Shown: one piece after another, positions 43,994 to 53,867 of the stretch | How positions within the stretch are numbered: the first letter of the stretch is position 1 | Layout of the letters: the number at the start of each line of letters is the position of its first letter | Assembly: GCA_017504265.1 (NCBI GenBank) | Contig: JAFVRN010000032.1 | Coordinates: 1 to 55,325, forward strand | Origin: Alistipes sp. | GTDB taxonomy: Bacteria > Bacteroidota > Bacteroidia > Bacteroidales > Rikenellaceae | Direction of reading: 5' to 3' | DNA length: 55,325 nucleotides | Translations under genes and position numbers: made by a program | The notes under the pieces: generated by a model | Databases searched by the model: none | What the model saw: only the letters and a program-made list of their open reading frames with translations | What the model was told of the DNA's origin: nothing

Positions 43994-45706
43994 TTATAGA
44001 AGTGTCTCAAAATCGAGAAAGCAGGGTGCGACAATATCCATAATCTGCTCCAAAGAGTTGGTTTGAACATCGTCGAATACCCATACAAATTCCATTGAGT
44101 ATATATCTATGATGCTGTGGTATACGTAGTCGCTTATATCGATAAGACGGTCGCATAGCTCGGCATCCGCTTCATCCATATCGGCCGTTAGATTGATATA
44201 CCACGCATGTATATAGCTGCTATACATAAAACTCTCAATGTCCAAGACGACATATCCTCCGCAGCCCTCGACATTATCAATCCAGCGGGCTGCTGTGGCA
44301 GGTGTTGGCGACTCTGTCGGGATGCTGTTGATGCCGGCATAGAAGAGGTTCTCCTCTTCGCCCAAATAGAGCTTCATATCCTCGGATAGAGGCATCGAGT
44401 ATAGCTCGGAATCCTCCTCTTCACGAGTAAGAAATCCGCCTGCAAAGCTTCGTATATTATCGTATATATAGCTGTCCGAGACATCCATTATGGCAAGCAG
44501 ATTCATATCGTCGAGCGTGATACGCTTCACCTGCTCCATCCAGTATGAGTTGTAGTGGCTGTGCTCTTCTCCGTCCAAGCTGTTGAGGGCGATGGTAACA
44601 TCGCCATCTATAGAGCTTAGAGCATCGAGTGCTATTTGGAATGCCATATTGAAGTCGTTACGTGCCAGACCCGTAATTGAGGATAGCTGCGACGATAGAT
44701 TGTTGTTGAGATATTCGGCCAATACCTTGCCGTTTATGCCATAGTTTGCCACAGCGATAAGCTCCTCATCAAGATATTTCAGGTGGCTGTTGTCTACGGG
44801 GTACAATACCTCGGTATTGCTGTTTACTCCCTCGCCATTTAGGCTGAGTGTCACTCGTCCTGCATCAAAACGTAGGCCGGCTATAAGCGATGCATCCTCT
44901 TTCATCGTGGGCCTAAGTTTCTGTACCTGTGTAAGTATATCGTTGAGTGAACTTATCTTGTATTCGTACATCTCGGCCTCGTAGTCATATTCGCTATTCT
45001 CTATAGCCATACGATACTGCTCAATCTCGGCTGTTGCATTATTCTCGAATATGGTTAGCAGGGTGTGCATATTGGCATATGCAGCAGCATCCTGACCCTC
45101 GAATATAGATAGGTCGGTAAGTGGTCTGCTCAGTGCCTCCTGAGTGAGGCGTAATCTGTGATTTCTACTACATACAATTGCTAAACGACTATCGTTGTAG
45201 CCTCCGAAAATGTCGATGCTCTCAATGATGCGGTTATCACCATCACGACGTATGTTTAGCAAGTATCCGAACTCACTATCCAAAAGCGACTGCACCATCT
45301 CCATTGTAGCATCTACGCGCTCCACGTCGTGTACCTCGGCGATTACTACCATATCGATATTATCCTTGAAATCGCCATTGATGTAGCTGTATAGAGGCTT
45401 GCTGAATGTGATGCCCGTGTTGTCGGGGTTGGAAGCTATCTCCGATAGCTGTTGCGAATACTCCTCTCCCTCTATATCGGAAGATAGCAGCGTGGCAATG
45501 AAGCGGCGGTTGGGCTCGCTTATAAACTTCTCGACAGCTCCCTTCTCTACAAGCTGCTTGCAGTCGAGGTATAGCACTACGGTATCCTTTATCGGCTCTC
45601 GATAGCTGCACTTGTTGCTATAAATGATATAAATAACGCCGATTAGCGATATAGCGGCAATTATGGTCAGTGCAATTAGTAGAAAATTCTTCTTGCTCAT
45701 ATTCAT
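43994..45706 (-). CDS. Membrane-anchored extracytoplasmic protein, DUF4836-like
   Basis: A 570-residue protein with one N-terminal membrane segment (about residues 8-30, no lipobox) and a long acidic extracytoplasmic part. The DTVVLYLDCKQLVEKGAVEKF segment near residue 42 and repeated alpha/beta units recall DUF4836/DUF3352-type proteins. It is first in an operon with an FtsX-like permease, ATPase and GNAT, so it may be the transporter's periplasmic partner. A TATCTTTG box (45837-45844, minus) is a candidate promoter, giving a 5' leader of about 130 bases in A+T-rich DNA. Confidence 0.65.
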   Translation of the reverse strand: MNMSKKNFLLIALTIIAAISLIGVIYIIYSNKCSYREPIKDTVVLYLDCKQLVEKGAVEKFISEPNRRFIATLLSSDIEGEEYSQQLSEIASNPDNTGITFSKPLYSYINGDFKDNIDMVVIAEVHDVERVDATMEMVQSLLDSEFGYLLNIRRDGDNRIIESIDIFGGYNDSRLAIVCSRNHRLRLTQEALSRPLTDLSIFEGQDAAAYANMHTLLTIFENNATAEIEQYRMAIENSEYDYEAEMYEYKISSLNDILTQVQKLRPTMKEDASLIAGLRFDAGRVTLSLNGEGVNSNTEVLYPVDNSHLKYLDEELIAVANYGINGKVLAEYLNNNLSSQLSSITGLARNDFNMAFQIALDALSSIDGDVTIALNSLDGEEHSHYNSYWMEQVKRITLDDMNLLAIMDVSDSYIYDNIRSFAGGFLTREEEDSELYSMPLSEDMKLYLGEEENLFYAGINSIPTESPTPATAARWIDNVEGCGGYVVLDIESFMYSSYIHAWYINLTADMDEADAELCDRLIDISDYVYHSIIDIYSMEFVWVFDDVQTNSLEQIMDIVAPCFLDFETLL

Positions 45707-45907
45707 AGTGTGTTAGTTATCAAAATGTTGAGCCTGTATGGCCTTTGTTTTTGTGTTGTTTTGTCTTATTATAACCCCTATATGTAGTGGTGTGTAATAT
45801 CTGTGTAGGGTATATATAGTATATATATACACCTTACAAAGATACGAATAATTTCTTAAATAAACACACATCGTTGGATATTATTAATAATTAGGTATCT
45901 TTACTTA

Positions 45908-45937
45908 TTGATGTTCGCGAAAAAAAGAGTATATTTG
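45908..45937 (+). promoter_or_regulatory. Promoter of the cysteate synthase gene
   Basis: TTG (45908-45910), a 19-base spacer and TATATTTG (45930-45937) match the Bacteroidota consensus, 35 bases before the ATG at 45973. Confidence 0.7.
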
Positions 45938-45972
45938 CGCGATATATTGTGATAGTAAATCTGAACTTAGAT

Positions 45973-47262
45973 ATGAAAAATTTTACACCTACGAAGTACA
46001 CGCTTAAATGTGTAGCTACCTCAAGAGAGTTCGTCGATGAGGGTTGGATGTTGGATAATCCGGAATGTAAGACACCGTCATTGGTGCGTGCTGATTATGC
46101 CCAGAAACAGATAGAGGTTAAGTCAGATGACTACGGCTTCTACAAGTTCTGTGATTGGTTGCCCGTAAAGCGCATTCTCAGTGGGTCGTCAGCTCCTGTT
46201 ACCTACAAGAGTGAGGCTTTGGCGAAGCATCTGGGTCTATCTAATCTGTGGATTACGCTCAATGGCTATTGTCCGTCTAAGGGTGTGAAGATGTCTACAT
46301 GCTCATTCAAGGAGACCGAGGCATATAGCGTATGTGCCCGCATCGACGAGAAGGAGGAGCGTATTATGGTGGTAGCTTCGGCGGGTAATACGGCACGAGC
46401 CTTTGCTAAGGTTTGCTCGGATAACAACATCAAGCTGCTCCTTGTCGTTCCTTCGGACAATCTCTCGGCGTTGTGGTTTACCGAGCCTCTCAACGATTGT
46501 GTGAAGCTTATTGCTTGCGATAAGGGCGGTGACTACTTTGATGCCATCAACCTGAGCAACATCGCGCTAAAATCGTCGAAGTTCTATGCCGAAGGCGGTG
46601 CTAAGAATATTGCGCGTCGTGATGGTATGTCCACTACGGTACTCTCTGCGGTTACTACCATTGGCCGTATTCCGGACTACTATTTCCAGGCTGTGGGTAG
46701 CGGTACGGGTGCCATTGCAGCGTGGGAGGCAAATATGCGTCTGATTGAGGATGGCCGTTTCGGTAGCAACCTTATGAAGCTCATAGTATCGCAGAACGCG
46801 CCGTTTGTGCCTATGTATGATGCCTGGCGTGCCGATTCGCGCGAGATGTTGCCGTACGATGCCAAGAAAGCACGTCGCGATGCAGAGCTTATAGATGCCA
46901 AGGTGTTGTCTAATCGTAAGCCTCCTTATGGCCTTGCCGGCGGTTTGTATGATGCTTTGAAGGCAACAGGTGGCGATATTATGGTTGCTACAAATGCTCA
47001 GGTGCGTCGTATGCGCAAGCTCTTCAAGGAGTTGGAGGGTATTGACATCTACTCGGCACCGGCAGTAGCACTTGCATCACTTGTAAAGATGGTTGAGAAC
47101 GGAAGCATCGATAAGGATGCTTGCATAATGCTTAACATTACGGGTGCCGGCGAGGAGGCTCTTACGGCAAACCGAGAGTTGTGGTATCTCAAACCGAGCA
47201 AGGTATTCTCGCTTACACCCGATGTAGACGATGTGGTAAGCTCGGTGGAGGCTCTATTTTAA
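45973..47262 (+). CDS. Cysteate synthase (threonine-synthase-like PLP enzyme)
   Basis: A 429-residue fold-type II PLP enzyme related to threonine synthase. The PLP lysine is probably K113 in CSFKETEA, and the phosphate loop is VASAGNTARAFA. The start FTPTKYTLKCVATSREF and the insert around SGSSAPVTYKSEALAKHL are, as I recall, those of enzymes annotated cysteate synthase in Alistipes. That enzyme makes L-cysteate from phosphoserine and sulfite for sulfonolipids. The ATG at 45973 is preferred over an upstream GTG at 45949. Threonine synthase is the alternative; no thrA/thrB neighbours are present. Confidence 0.75.
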   Translation: MKNFTPTKYTLKCVATSREFVDEGWMLDNPECKTPSLVRADYAQKQIEVKSDDYGFYKFCDWLPVKRILSGSSAPVTYKSEALAKHLGLSNLWITLNGYCPSKGVKMSTCSFKETEAYSVCARIDEKEERIMVVASAGNTARAFAKVCSDNNIKLLLVVPSDNLSALWFTEPLNDCVKLIACDKGGDYFDAINLSNIALKSSKFYAEGGAKNIARRDGMSTTVLSAVTTIGRIPDYYFQAVGSGTGAIAAWEANMRLIEDGRFGSNLMKLIVSQNAPFVPMYDAWRADSREMLPYDAKKARRDAELIDAKVLSNRKPPYGLAGGLYDALKATGGDIMVATNAQVRRMRKLFKELEGIDIYSAPAVALASLVKMVENGSIDKDACIMLNITGAGEEALTANRELWYLKPSKVFSLTPDVDDVVSSVEALF

Positions 47263-47291
47263 TTTGATGGTTATCGAAGGTTGGTGAGAGT

Positions 47292-48275
47292 ATGTTGTAT
47301 CCGTTGAAATTCAAGCCCCGTGTCAAGGAGCGTATATGGGGTGGTAGTGCGATATTGAAGAAGAAGGGTAGTGCCGTTTCGCGTCTTGCCAAGGATAAAC
47401 TCTATGGCGAGAGCTGGGATCTGTCGGCCGTGAAGGGCGATGTCTCGGTTGTGACAAATGGTTTCCTTAAAGGCAATAACCTCGAAGAGATTATCGAGGT
47501 ATATATGGGTGAGCTTATGGGCGAGGCGCATTTCGAGCGTTTCGGCTTGGAGTTCCCGTTGCTTGTCAAGTATTTGGATTGCTGCGACAAGCTCTCGGTG
47601 CAGGTACATCCTGACGATGCCCTTGCCGAAGAGCGTCACGGTAGCTACGGCAAGACTGAGGCGTGGTATATCGCCGACTGCAAGCCCGGAGCTGCGATAT
47701 ATCTTGGCTTCAAGGATTTGTCGCTATCACGCGAGGAGTATATAGCTGCCGTATCGGAGTCGCGTCTTGAAGAGCTGCTTAACCGTGTAGAGGTTAAGAA
47801 GGGAGATATATTCTTCATCCCTGCCGGCACGGTACACGCGCTTGGCGCAGGTATAGAGGTTGTCGAGGTGCAGCAGACATCGGATGTGACATACCGCATA
47901 TACGACTGGGATAGAGTTGATGCAACGGGTAAGGGTCGTGAACTTCATACGGCATTGGCTGTGGATGCTATCGACTTCGAGGCCGATGCAGACCTGCTGC
48001 ATAAGCCATACGACTTGCAGCGTGGCGGCGAGGTTAAGGTTATAGACTCTAAGTTCTTCACTATGTCGTTGCTCGATGTTGCTGACTATAAACTTTTAGA
48101 CCGTTCGGCACTCGACTCGTTCATCATCTACATAGCCCTTTCGGGTAATATGACCGTTAAGGCAGATGGTAATGCGGAGAGTCTATCGGAGGGTGAGCTT
48201 GTACTCATCCCTGCGGAGTGTTGCGAGGTGGAGTTCGAGGGTTGTGGTCGTCTTATGGAGGTCTATATCCGATAA
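47292..48275 (+). CDS. manA: Mannose-6-phosphate isomerase, class I
   Basis: A 327-residue cupin-fold zinc enzyme interconverting mannose 6-phosphate and fructose 6-phosphate. Metal ligands are visible in KLSVQVHPDD near residue 105 and TEAWYIAD near residue 123, with a further His in PAGTVHALGAG near residue 180. This short bacterial type is about 320 residues, as here. It lies 29 bases after cysteate synthase; the association seems incidental. Confidence 0.9.
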   Translation: MLYPLKFKPRVKERIWGGSAILKKKGSAVSRLAKDKLYGESWDLSAVKGDVSVVTNGFLKGNNLEEIIEVYMGELMGEAHFERFGLEFPLLVKYLDCCDKLSVQVHPDDALAEERHGSYGKTEAWYIADCKPGAAIYLGFKDLSLSREEYIAAVSESRLEELLNRVEVKKGDIFFIPAGTVHALGAGIEVVEVQQTSDVTYRIYDWDRVDATGKGRELHTALAVDAIDFEADADLLHKPYDLQRGGEVKVIDSKFFTMSLLDVADYKLLDRSALDSFIIYIALSGNMTVKADGNAESLSEGELVLIPAECCEVEFEGCGRLMEVYIR

Positions 48276-48284
48276 TAAAAGTTG

Positions 48285-48896
48285 ATGGAAGCTATGATGC
48301 CGCAGATGTCCATAATAATTGAAAATACGTTGAGTGCAATGGCTCTACGCTCATTATTGTTGGATATAGTGCCAGGTATTGAGGTGGTTTGCTACCGCTC
48401 GATGGAGGACTATCGTGCAGCAATGCCTGTACATACGGCGCACTTCTTCGTGTCGGATGCTGTGGCCTTCCACAATCCCGATTTCTTCAAACCCATATTA
48501 CGGCGAACGATTATCATCACCACAGGTGAGGCGGCTTCGTTTGCCATGAGCGGCTTCAATACCATTGATGCTACCGAAACGGAGCAACATATCGTCCGTC
48601 AGCTGCTAAGCATCCATCATGCAGGACATCCTGTTGGCCATCCCGTAGCGGTAAATCGTGGCATATGTAGTGATTCAGTGGCTGAGCAACCACAACTGTC
48701 GGCACGTGAGCGTGATGTGCTGGCTCTTGTAGTTAAGGGTATGATAAATAAGGAGATTGCCGATGCTCTTAATGTGTCGGTTGCTACGGTGATATTCCAT
48801 CGTAACAACATATCAACGAAGCTCGGCACCCGCTCCATAGGTCGTCTGACTGTATATGCAGTACTTAATAATATTGTTGCGTTATCAGAAATTTAG
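48285..48896 (+). CDS. LuxR-type transcription regulator with a degenerate N-terminal domain
   Basis: A 203-residue protein whose C-terminal ~65 residues are a LuxR/NarL helix-turn-helix (LSARERDVLALVVKGMINKE, then NVSVATVIFHRNNISTKLG). The N-terminal ~120 residues look like a receiver-fold remnant without the expected phosphorylation Asp surroundings. An ATG at 48285 is preferred over the in-frame TTG at 48282. It lies 18 bases before a large surface lipoprotein gene, which it may control. Confidence 0.75.
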   Translation: MEAMMPQMSIIIENTLSAMALRSLLLDIVPGIEVVCYRSMEDYRAAMPVHTAHFFVSDAVAFHNPDFFKPILRRTIIITTGEAASFAMSGFNTIDATETEQHIVRQLLSIHHAGHPVGHPVAVNRGICSDSVAEQPQLSARERDVLALVVKGMINKEIADALNVSVATVIFHRNNISTKLGTRSIGRLTVYAVLNNIVALSEI

Positions 48897-48914
48897 AAAA
48901 TATAAGTATAACTT

Positions 48915-50486
48915 ATGAAATGCCTATTCAGATTATTATTCCTATCTGCTGTACTATCGGTTGCAGGCTGCTCGGATAATATGGAGTTTGCAGAGGACGC
49001 AGTTCAGCGCAATGTCACTATATCCATTGTCGCCGATCAGGATGATGTGCGTACGTCACTCGATGCAAGTGGCACTAAGGCCAAGTGGAACAGCTCGGGC
49101 GAGTACATATGGGTATATGAGAGTGCCGATGGCAAGGTTACGAAGGTAAAGAGTAGCGAGGCTAAACTCAATAGTGATGGACTGGCTACGTTTGCCGCAA
49201 CGTTCACATCGAATAGCAAGGCTGCGGAGTTTAGCTATAATGCTCTCTACGCCTCTGCTGTCGGCTCGTCTGCCGGTTTGGTTGCGGATGTTACGCTTGC
49301 CTCCGAGCAGAAGCCCGTTGTAGGTTCGTACGATAGCTGTGGTGATATTCTTGTGGCTCAGACTGTCGAGGCTGACGAGCAGATAACCGATATGTATATG
49401 TCGTTTAAGCGTATTACGGCTTTGGCCTGTATGCAATTAAAGGGCTTGGACACGGAGTATGGTGTAAGCAGTATAGACAAGGTGGTCTTTACTACCTTTG
49501 CCGATAACATTGCAGGAACATTCAGCCTCGATATTCCTAATGCCGAGATAAAGAGCGTTAAGAGTGGAAGTAAGAGTATGGTTTTGACCTTTGCTAAGGG
49601 TTTTACACCTGCCTCTCCGATATACTTTATGACACTCCCCGCAACATTGGCCTCAGGTGAGAAGTTTACCGTTGAGGTGTACGCCGGTGATGATATCTAT
49701 AAGAAGGAGGTCTTAATTGCTGCAAACCGCAGTATAGAGCTTGTTCCCGGTGATATAGCTAAGTTTAGCGTCGATATGCGTAATACGAAGGTTGATAACG
49801 GTGGTAGTGAAGAGGAGCCTATATTGGAGGTGTCGCCTACGTCGCTGAACTTTAAGTCCGAGGGAGGTAGCCAGACAATCACGGCTACGCTAACCAACTC
49901 TACGGATGCTATCGTTGCCGAGTCGAGCAATCCTCACTTTGTAACATCTGTCAGCAAAAATATAATAACCGTAACTGCGGCCGCCAATACGACTTATTTG
50001 CCTATCACGGCAACTATTACGGTCAAGGCAGGTACTCTTAGCAAGAGCGTTAGCGTGTCGCAAGAGGCAGCCGAGGATATAGGTGGCGGAGGTGGAAATG
50101 AGGATATTACCGATGCCGACCTCAGCTCGATAGCAGGATATTGGCACTTGGTATCGTGGGGTGGCGATACGACACTGGATTTTGATGTATACCTATCTAT
50201 ATTGTCGGATGGTAATGTGACACTATGGCAGCGTGGTCTGGCTTCACATTCTTGGAAACGTTACGACAGCCGTGCAACACTTGTAGATGGTATCATTAGC
50301 GGCAAGTATAACGATAATGAAGTTTGGGCAAACAGCTACAATGTCGATATATCGGCAGATAGTATGACGTGGACAGCTACGGGCGATGCTGAGGATGTAT
50401 CGGTATATGAGCGATGCTCAACGCTACCCGATGAACTTGATGCGGCAACTATAAATAGCCTATCGCCGATGTTATTTGCGTTGTAG
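48915..50486 (+). CDS. Surface lipoprotein: fimbrillin-like domain, BACON domain, lipocalin-like C-terminus
   Basis: A 523-residue lipoprotein with lipobox SVAGC (Cys19). Residues about 35-290 resemble the fimbrillin-like (FimA/Mfa-type) adhesins of Bacteroidales. Residues about 302-385 are a BACON-like beta domain (EVSPTSLNFKSEGGSQTITA). A Gly-rich linker follows, then a C-terminal lipocalin-like segment starting IAGYWHLVSWGG. It is probably exported to the cell surface and binds glycan or protein; ligand unknown. The LuxR-type regulator gene is directly upstream. Confidence 0.75.
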   Translation: MKCLFRLLFLSAVLSVAGCSDNMEFAEDAVQRNVTISIVADQDDVRTSLDASGTKAKWNSSGEYIWVYESADGKVTKVKSSEAKLNSDGLATFAATFTSNSKAAEFSYNALYASAVGSSAGLVADVTLASEQKPVVGSYDSCGDILVAQTVEADEQITDMYMSFKRITALACMQLKGLDTEYGVSSIDKVVFTTFADNIAGTFSLDIPNAEIKSVKSGSKSMVLTFAKGFTPASPIYFMTLPATLASGEKFTVEVYAGDDIYKKEVLIAANRSIELVPGDIAKFSVDMRNTKVDNGGSEEEPILEVSPTSLNFKSEGGSQTITATLTNSTDAIVAESSNPHFVTSVSKNIITVTAAANTTYLPITATITVKAGTLSKSVSVSQEAAEDIGGGGGNEDITDADLSSIAGYWHLVSWGGDTTLDFDVYLSILSDGNVTLWQRGLASHSWKRYDSRATLVDGIISGKYNDNEVWANSYNVDISADSMTWTATGDAEDVSVYERCSTLPDELDAATINSLSPMLFAL

Positions 50487-50510
50487 CTTAGTTCTTCGAA
50501 CATATAATAA

Positions 50511-50561
50511 GAGAGTGAATAATAAGTAGTTTAGTCTACGATTATTCACTCTCGCTTTTTT
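50511..50561. terminator. Bidirectional terminator between the lipoprotein gene and rmlB
   Basis: A 13-bp perfect stem (50511-50523 with 50541-50553) encloses a second GTAG/CTAC stem. The plus strand continues GCTTTTTTG, a good T-tract for the lipoprotein gene; the minus side (TTATTATAT) is weaker but sits 3 bases after the rmlB stop. Confidence 0.8.
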
Positions 50562-50564
50562 GTA

Positions 50565-51554
50565 TTATCGTTGCTTGATGTACCACCTTACGGTCTGCAA
50601 CAATCCATCGTCGAAATTCATTTCAGGCCTCCATCCGAGTTCTGATTGCAGCAGTTGGCTATCTATTGCATAACGTAGGTCGTGACCGGCACGATCCGTT
50701 ACATAGTGTATAAGCGACATACTCTCGCCCTCGCTACGCCCCAGCTCACGGTCTACGATTGCTATCACTCTCTTGATAAGCTCGATGTTTGACCATTCGT
50801 TGGAGCCTCCTACGTTGTAAGTGCCACCATTGCGCCCGTGATGAAACACCGTGTCTATGGCTCGTGCATGGTCGCCAACATATAGCCAGTCGCGCACGTT
50901 AAGGCCTTTGCCGTATACCGGTAGAGGCTTGCGCTCGATTATATTATTTATAAATAAAGGTATAAGCTTCTCGGGATACTGTCTTTCTCCATAGTTGTTG
51001 GAACAGTTGGTGATGACCGTAGGAAGAGAATATGTGTCGTGGTAGGCACGTACGAAGTGGTCTGACGAGGCCTTAGATGCCGAATAGGGCGAATGTGGCT
51101 CGTAGCGCGACTCCTCGGTGAAGATTCCTCCGTCGAGGGGTAGTGCTCCGTAGACCTCATCGGTAGATACATGGTGGAAACGTTTGCCCTCCTCGGCTCC
51201 TGCCCACGCCTTACGTGCCGCTTCGAGAAGCGTTATAGTGCCAAGTATATTGTTTACAGCAAAGTGCATGGGGGCATCTATCGACCTGTCTACGTGGCTC
51301 TCGGCGGCAAGATGTATAACACCATCGATGTTATGCTCCGCGAAGATGGCCTCGACAACCTTACGATCGGTGATGTCACCATTAATGAAGAGATGGTTGG
51401 ATGCTCCCTCCACACATTTTAGGTTATCTAATGAGCCTGCGTATGTAAGTTTGTCGAGTGTTATAATCCTATACTCGGGATATTTGCGTACAAAAAGCTC
51501 CACTACGTGGCTGCCGATAAAGCCTGCACCACCTGTAATCAATATATTTCTCAT
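50565..51554 (-). CDS. rmlB: dTDP-glucose 4,6-dehydratase
   Basis: A 329-residue extended short-chain dehydratase. Rossmann motif GGAGFIGSH near residue 8; STDEVYG with the catalytic Thr-Asp-Glu near residue 130; YSASKASSDHFVRAY with the Tyr-x3-Lys; and NNYGERQYPEKLIP. It is the last gene of rmlA-rmlC-rmlD-rmlB, which makes dTDP-L-rhamnose for surface glycans. Gap to rmlD is 3 bases. Confidence 0.95.
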   Translation of the reverse strand: MRNILITGGAGFIGSHVVELFVRKYPEYRIITLDKLTYAGSLDNLKCVEGASNHLFINGDITDRKVVEAIFAEHNIDGVIHLAAESHVDRSIDAPMHFAVNNILGTITLLEAARKAWAGAEEGKRFHHVSTDEVYGALPLDGGIFTEESRYEPHSPYSASKASSDHFVRAYHDTYSLPTVITNCSNNYGERQYPEKLIPLFINNIIERKPLPVYGKGLNVRDWLYVGDHARAIDTVFHHGRNGGTYNVGGSNEWSNIELIKRVIAIVDRELGRSEGESMSLIHYVTDRAGHDLRYAIDSQLLQSELGWRPEMNFDDGLLQTVRWYIKQR

Positions 51555-51557
51555 AAT

Positions 51558-52418
51558 CTAATTCTGCTTAATGCGTGTGATACATTCGGCTAACGCAACT
51601 TTCCAGTCGGTTAGTATTATCTCATCAAATGTACATATGCGTCTTTTCGACAATACCGAATAGGCGGGACGCTTGGCACGTGTTGGTCTATCTGTCGAAC
51701 TGCACGCCGTGATGGTGCATGAAGCATCACAAATACGTGCTATTTCACATGCAAACTCATACCACGTAGCCTCTCCGCGGTCGGTATAGTGGTATATGCC
51801 CGACATATGGAGTATCTGCCCTCTCTCTATCAGGCCTACTATCATGCGGGCGAGTGTCAGTGCCGATGTGGGCGTTCCTCGTTGGTCATCCACAACCTTT
51901 AATGTAGGTTCGGTTGTTGCAAGGCCTATTATGGTGCGTACGAAGTTATTGCCCCAAGGCGAGTATAACCATGAGGTGCGAATCACGATGCCGCCATTTG
52001 CCACGACAGCCTCCTCGCCCTCAGCCTTGCTCAGCCCGTAGTTGTTTATGGGAGCTGTGGGGTCATCTTCGAGATATGGTGTGTTGCGTGTGGTGTCGCC
52101 GCCAAAGACATAATCCGTAGAGATGTGTAGCAATGTCGTTTTATACCTCTTACATAGCGTGGATAACCCGGCAACTGCATCGCGGTTAATGCGGTATACA
52201 TCCATATCCTCCTCGGCGCGTTCCACATTGGTATATGCGGCGCAGTTTACCACGACATCTATCTCTTTGCTGCGTAACATACTCTCCACAGCCTTATGGT
52301 CACATATGTCAAGCTCCGCGTGCGATAGGAACGTGTAGTTGTCCGCTGCGTTTTCTGCTGCCTCAGCAATGGCAAGAGATAGCTGTCCGCCACCGCCTGT
52401 TACAAGGATATTAAGCAT
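51558..52418 (-). CDS. rmlD: dTDP-4-dehydrorhamnose reductase
   Basis: A 286-residue short-chain reductase for the last step to dTDP-L-rhamnose. It starts ILVTGGGGQLSLAI, has STDYVFGGD near residue 100 and YGLSKAEGE with Tyr-x3-Lys, then RTSWLYSPWGNNFVRT. It overlaps rmlC by 8 bases. Confidence 0.93.
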   Translation of the reverse strand: MLNILVTGGGGQLSLAIAEAAENAADNYTFLSHAELDICDHKAVESMLRSKEIDVVVNCAAYTNVERAEEDMDVYRINRDAVAGLSTLCKRYKTTLLHISTDYVFGGDTTRNTPYLEDDPTAPINNYGLSKAEGEEAVVANGGIVIRTSWLYSPWGNNFVRTIIGLATTEPTLKVVDDQRGTPTSALTLARMIVGLIERGQILHMSGIYHYTDRGEATWYEFACEIARICDASCTITACSSTDRPTRAKRPAYSVLSKRRICTFDEIILTDWKVALAECITRIKQN

Positions 52419-52986
52419 AATAGTCTATGGTATTGTCGAAGAGTTCGTTGCACGCCTCAATCGTGGGTGCTGCCATATCCTTGGCCGACAATACGGCATT
52501 GTCGGTATCTATGCCCCAGTCTATGCCTATCGTAGGGTCGTTCCAACGTATAGAACCCTCTGCCTCTGGAGCGTAGTAGTTGTCACACTTATATACTACT
52601 CGTGCCTCGCCACGTAGTACGGCGAAGCCGTGCGCGAAGCCTCTTGGGACAAAGAGTGCGCGGTGGTTGCTGTCGCTGAGCTCTACGGCCACATACTGAC
52701 CAAAGGTCGCAGAACCACGTCTTATATCAACTGCAACATCGAGTATTGCCCCACGTGTCACACGTATCAGCTTAGATTGGGCATGTGGCGCTCGTTGAAA
52801 GTGTAGGCCTCGTATTACACAGCTTCCGGATGACGACTCGTTCTCTTGCACAAAGTCACACTTATGGCCAAGTGCCGCCTCTAATTCATCCTTGCGTAGC
52901 ACCTCGTAGAAGTAACCACGGTCGTCACCCTTAATGTCGGGTTCGAGGATGATTACACCGTCGAGCTTAGTGTGGATATATCTCAT
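52411..52986 (-). CDS. rmlC: dTDP-4-dehydrorhamnose 3,5-epimerase
   Basis: A 191-residue cupin epimerase. It has the catalytic His in [14 protein letters not shown], the [13 protein letters not shown] segment and a terminal [11 protein letters not shown]. It overlaps rmlA by 4 bases and rmlD by 8 bases. Confidence 0.95.
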   Translation of the reverse strand: MRYIHTKLDGVIILEPDIKGDDRGYFYEVLRKDELEAALGHKCDFVQENESSSGSCVIRGLHFQRAPHAQSKLIRVTRGAILDVAVDIRRGSATFGQYVAVELSDSNHRALFVPRGFAHGFAVLRGEARVVYKCDNYYAPEAEGSIRWNDPTIGIDWGIDTDNAVLSAKDMAAPTIEACNELFDNTIDYYA

Positions 52987-53849
52987 AGTCCTAATAGGTA
53001 TTCGCCATATTGATTATTGCGCATAGGCTGTGCAAGAGCAATCAGCTCATCGTGTGTAATCCACCCATTGCGCCATGCAATCTCCTCGATGCACCCTATC
53101 TTCTCGCCCTGTCGTTTCTCGATGACCTCTACAAAAATAGATGCTTCTGCCAACGAGTCGTGTGTGCCGGTATCGAGCCACGCATATCCCTTGTCAAGAA
53201 TCTCAACATCGAGTTCTTTGCGTCGAAGATACTCCTGGTTGATTGACGTTATCTCTAACTCGCCACGTGCCGAAGGCTCTACCTTGGCTGCAATATCTAT
53301 AACACTGTTGGGGTAGAAGTATAGTCCGGTTACAGCGTAGTTCGAACGTGGATTTTGTGGCTTCTCCTCGATAGTTAAGGCTCGGCCATTGTCATCGAAT
53401 TCGACAACACCATACCTCTGCGGATTGTTTACACGATAGCCAAATACGGTTGCTCGTTGCTCGCTGACCAATCGCTCTACGGCACGACGTAACATATCGC
53501 CAAAACCCGCACCATGGAAGATGTTATCGCCAAGTACCATACACACATCGTCGCTACCGACAAAGTCTCGTCCGATGATAAAGGCCTCGGCAAGACCGTT
53601 TGGTTGCGCCTGCTCGGCGTAGCTGAACTGCATACCCAGCTCCTTTCCACTGCCCAAAAGACGCTTGAAGGCGGGTAGATCCCAAGGTGTAGATATGATG
53701 AGTATCTCTTGTATTCCGGCCAACATCAATGCCGAGATAGGGTAGTATATCATCGGCTTGTCGAAGATGGGCAACAACTGCTTGCTCACACCCTTGGTAA
53801 TAGGGTAGAGCCGTGTGCCACTTCCGCCTGCTAATACGATGCCTTTCAT
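52983..53849 (-). CDS. rmlA: Glucose-1-phosphate thymidylyltransferase
   Basis: A 288-residue nucleotidyltransferase making dTDP-glucose. It has [20 protein letters not shown] at the start, the VLGDNIFHG active-site motif, the [17 protein letters not shown] block and [10 protein letters not shown]. It follows the DHODH-like gene by 18 bases and likely shares its transcript. Confidence 0.96.
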   Translation of the reverse strand: MKGIVLAGGSGTRLYPITKGVSKQLLPIFDKPMIYYPISALMLAGIQEILIISTPWDLPAFKRLLGSGKELGMQFSYAEQAQPNGLAEAFIIGRDFVGSDDVCMVLGDNIFHGAGFGDMLRRAVERLVSEQRATVFGYRVNNPQRYGVVEFDDNGRALTIEEKPQNPRSNYAVTGLYFYPNSVIDIAAKVEPSARGELEITSINQEYLRRKELDVEILDKGYAWLDTGTHDSLAEASIFVEVIEKRQGEKIGCIEEIAWRNGWITHDELIALAQPMRNNQYGEYLLGL

Positions 53850-53867
53850 TAATACTCAGAGTGTAAG

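Noticed and set aside
45800-45835. Repeated TATATA stretch as a possible replication or recombination site
   Set aside because: It is short, simple A+T sequence in a promoter region and lacks further boxes or symmetry.
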